Shown: one piece after another, positions 44,009 to 44,630 of the stretch
Position numbering within the stretch: position 1 is the stretch's first letter
Layout of the letters: each line of letters opens with the position of its first letter
Assembly (NCBI GenBank): GCA_040902705.1
Contig: JBBDWT010000035.1
Location: 1-44,630 of the forward strand
Direction: 5' to 3'
Origin: DATBSK01 sp040902705
GTDB taxonomy: Bacteria > Actinomycetota > Acidimicrobiia > IMCC26256 > PALSA-555
DNA: 44,630 nt
Translations under genes and position numbers: made by a program
Notes under the pieces: model-generated
Database searches by the model: none
What the model was told of the DNA's origin: nothing
Seen by the model: only the letters and a program-made list of their open reading frames with translations

Positions 44009-44630
44009 GCCGACCTCGGCACGTCCTTCCACGGGAGCTCGCGCGAGTTGTCCGGCTCCTTCGGCAGGCCGAGCACGCGCTCGCCGAGGATGTTGCGCAT
44101 CACGTTCGATGTCCCCCCCTCGATCGTGTTCGCCTGGGCCCGCAGGAACCCACGCACGATGTCACGGTCGTTGTCGGCGACGTCGCTCAGGAAGCCGAGT
44201 GCCCCCTCACGGCCGAGCGGCCTGCCCTCCCACGCCATCGAGCCGGCACCTTCGAGCTCGACCGCGACCTCCTGGAGCCGCTGGTTGTACTCGGCCTGCA
44301 TCAGCTTCGTGATCGAACCTTCGGGCCCGGCTTCGGCGCCCTGCTTGCGCTTGTCGGCGGCGCGCTGGTTCGTGAGCTTGATGAGCTGCCCCTCGATGTG
44401 GAGCTGGGCCAGCTGCTGGCGGTGGAGCGGATCGGTCGCCGGCGAGTGGCGAGCGATGAGCTTGTCGATCGCGCTGCCGCCGACCGCGTCGCCCGACAGC
44501 GAGCCCGCACCCGACAGCGCCACCCGCTCGTTCATCAGCGTCGTGATCGCGACGCGCCATCCCTCACCTTCGGGGCCGACGCGCATCGAGTCGGGGATGC
44601 GCACCCCTTCCATGAAGACCTCGTTGAACT
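44005..44630 (-). CDS. Acyl-CoA dehydrogenase, C-terminal part (partial)
   Basis: The C-terminal 208 residues or so of an acyl-CoA dehydrogenase that continues beyond the window. FNEVFMEGVRIPDSMRVGPEGEGWRVAITTLMNERVALSGAG (in part) is the start of the helical C-terminal domain, and AQANTIEGGTSNVMRNILGERVLGLP contains the EGGTSNVMRNILGERVLG flavin-contact segment with the Glu of IEGG in the active-site loop region. A FadE-type enzyme; electrons presumably go to ETF (etfBA here). Its stop overlaps the cyclase start. Confidence 0.92.
   Translation of the reverse strand, partial: FNEVFMEGVRIPDSMRVGPEGEGWRVAITTLMNERVALSGAGSLSGDAVGGSAIDKLIARHSPATDPLHRQQLAQLHIEGQLIKLTNQRAADKRKQGAEAGPEGSITKLMQAEYNQRLQEVAVELEGAGSMAWEGRPLGREGALGFLSDVADNDRDIVRGFLRAQANTIEGGTSNVMRNILGERVLGLPKEPDNSRELPWKDVPRSA

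Noticed and set aside
1..44630. tRNA, rRNA, riboswitch or CRISPR array
   Set aside because: I looked for cloverleaf ends, conserved rRNA stretches and regular repeats with spacers and saw none. A covariance-model scan was not possible here.

Overview
The window is one strand of a high-GC, gene-dense actinobacterial chromosome. The gene set points to a free-living heterotroph of the Actinomycetota, probably Acidimicrobiia or a relative. It has a mycothiol S-conjugate amidase (mca), two luciferase-like flavin or F420 oxidoreductases, a DUF222/HNH '13E12' protein behind an actinobacterial LexA box, an AMIN-like lipoprotein, several CaiB-type CoA-transferases and acyl-CoA dehydrogenases, frequent GTG starts, and many -10 hexamers of the TANNNT type placed 6-8 bases before a start codon (leaderless transcription). 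It reads as core chromosome: I found no tRNA, rRNA, CRISPR array, integrase or transposase. Placement below phylum level is inference.

Layout. 1-2335: the 5' end of gltB (minus) divergent from purK, then a strong hairpin. 2352-6783: an alpha-methylacyl-CoA racemase, a two-gene KhtTU-type K+/H+ antiporter, a DUF7064-like protein and a DoxX membrane protein. 6848-11399: a DUF2207 membrane protein, an aminoglycoside-phosphotransferase-type kinase fused to DUF6285, a small membrane protein and exonuclease III. 11406-15077: two GNAT acetyltransferases, the SOS-type HNH protein, a PPOX-fold protein, and small proteins. 15155-18318: etfBA and a geranylgeranyl-reductase-family flavoprotein. 18356-21524: an SDR and a zinc alcohol dehydrogenase with overlapping ends, and an ACAD10/11-like acyl-CoA dehydrogenase. 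21532-25519: a membrane protein, a short leaderless upstream reading frame, a putative 2OG-Fe(II) oxygenase, a UGM/protoporphyrinogen-oxidase-like flavoprotein and an LLM oxidoreductase. 25521-25620 is a run of N between two identical 55-bp ends, almost certainly an assembly artefact. 25690-31199: a DUF6629-like remnant, a SnoaL-like protein, an SDR, a cupin/CoA-transferase pair, inorganic pyrophosphatase, an F420-type LLM protein and a RecB-like nuclease. 31210-32996: small genes and a broken zinc-ribbon membrane gene. 32997-37024: a PAP2 phosphatase, a DsbA-like protein, two unknowns, a quinone oxidoreductase and an AMIN-like lipoprotein. 37155-39990: a thiolase/YdjC-deacetylase/double-GNAT operon. 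40015-44630: an SCP2 protein, mca, a TAP-like hydrolase, a class III cyclase and the C-terminal part of an acyl-CoA dehydrogenase.

How the genes fit together. The main theme is acyl-CoA and redox metabolism: racemase, CoA-transferase, two acyl-CoA dehydrogenases, thiolase, ETF as the electron acceptor for the dehydrogenases, SDR/MDR dehydrogenases, an SCP2 lipid carrier and a kinase of the type that acts on hydroxyacyl-CoA. Around this sit stress and housekeeping functions: mca detoxification, exonuclease III, the LexA-controlled HNH gene, K+ efflux, pyrophosphatase, glutamate synthase and purine synthesis. I see no single dramatic new defence or mobile system. The most interesting signals are the LexA box lying exactly inside a promoter spacer, the dense face-to-face leaderless promoters, the 13-codon leader frame overlapping the start of the oxygenase-like gene, the kinase-DUF6285 fusion, the coupled thiolase-deacetylase-GNAT operon, and the decaying zinc-ribbon gene overlapped by an antisense gene.
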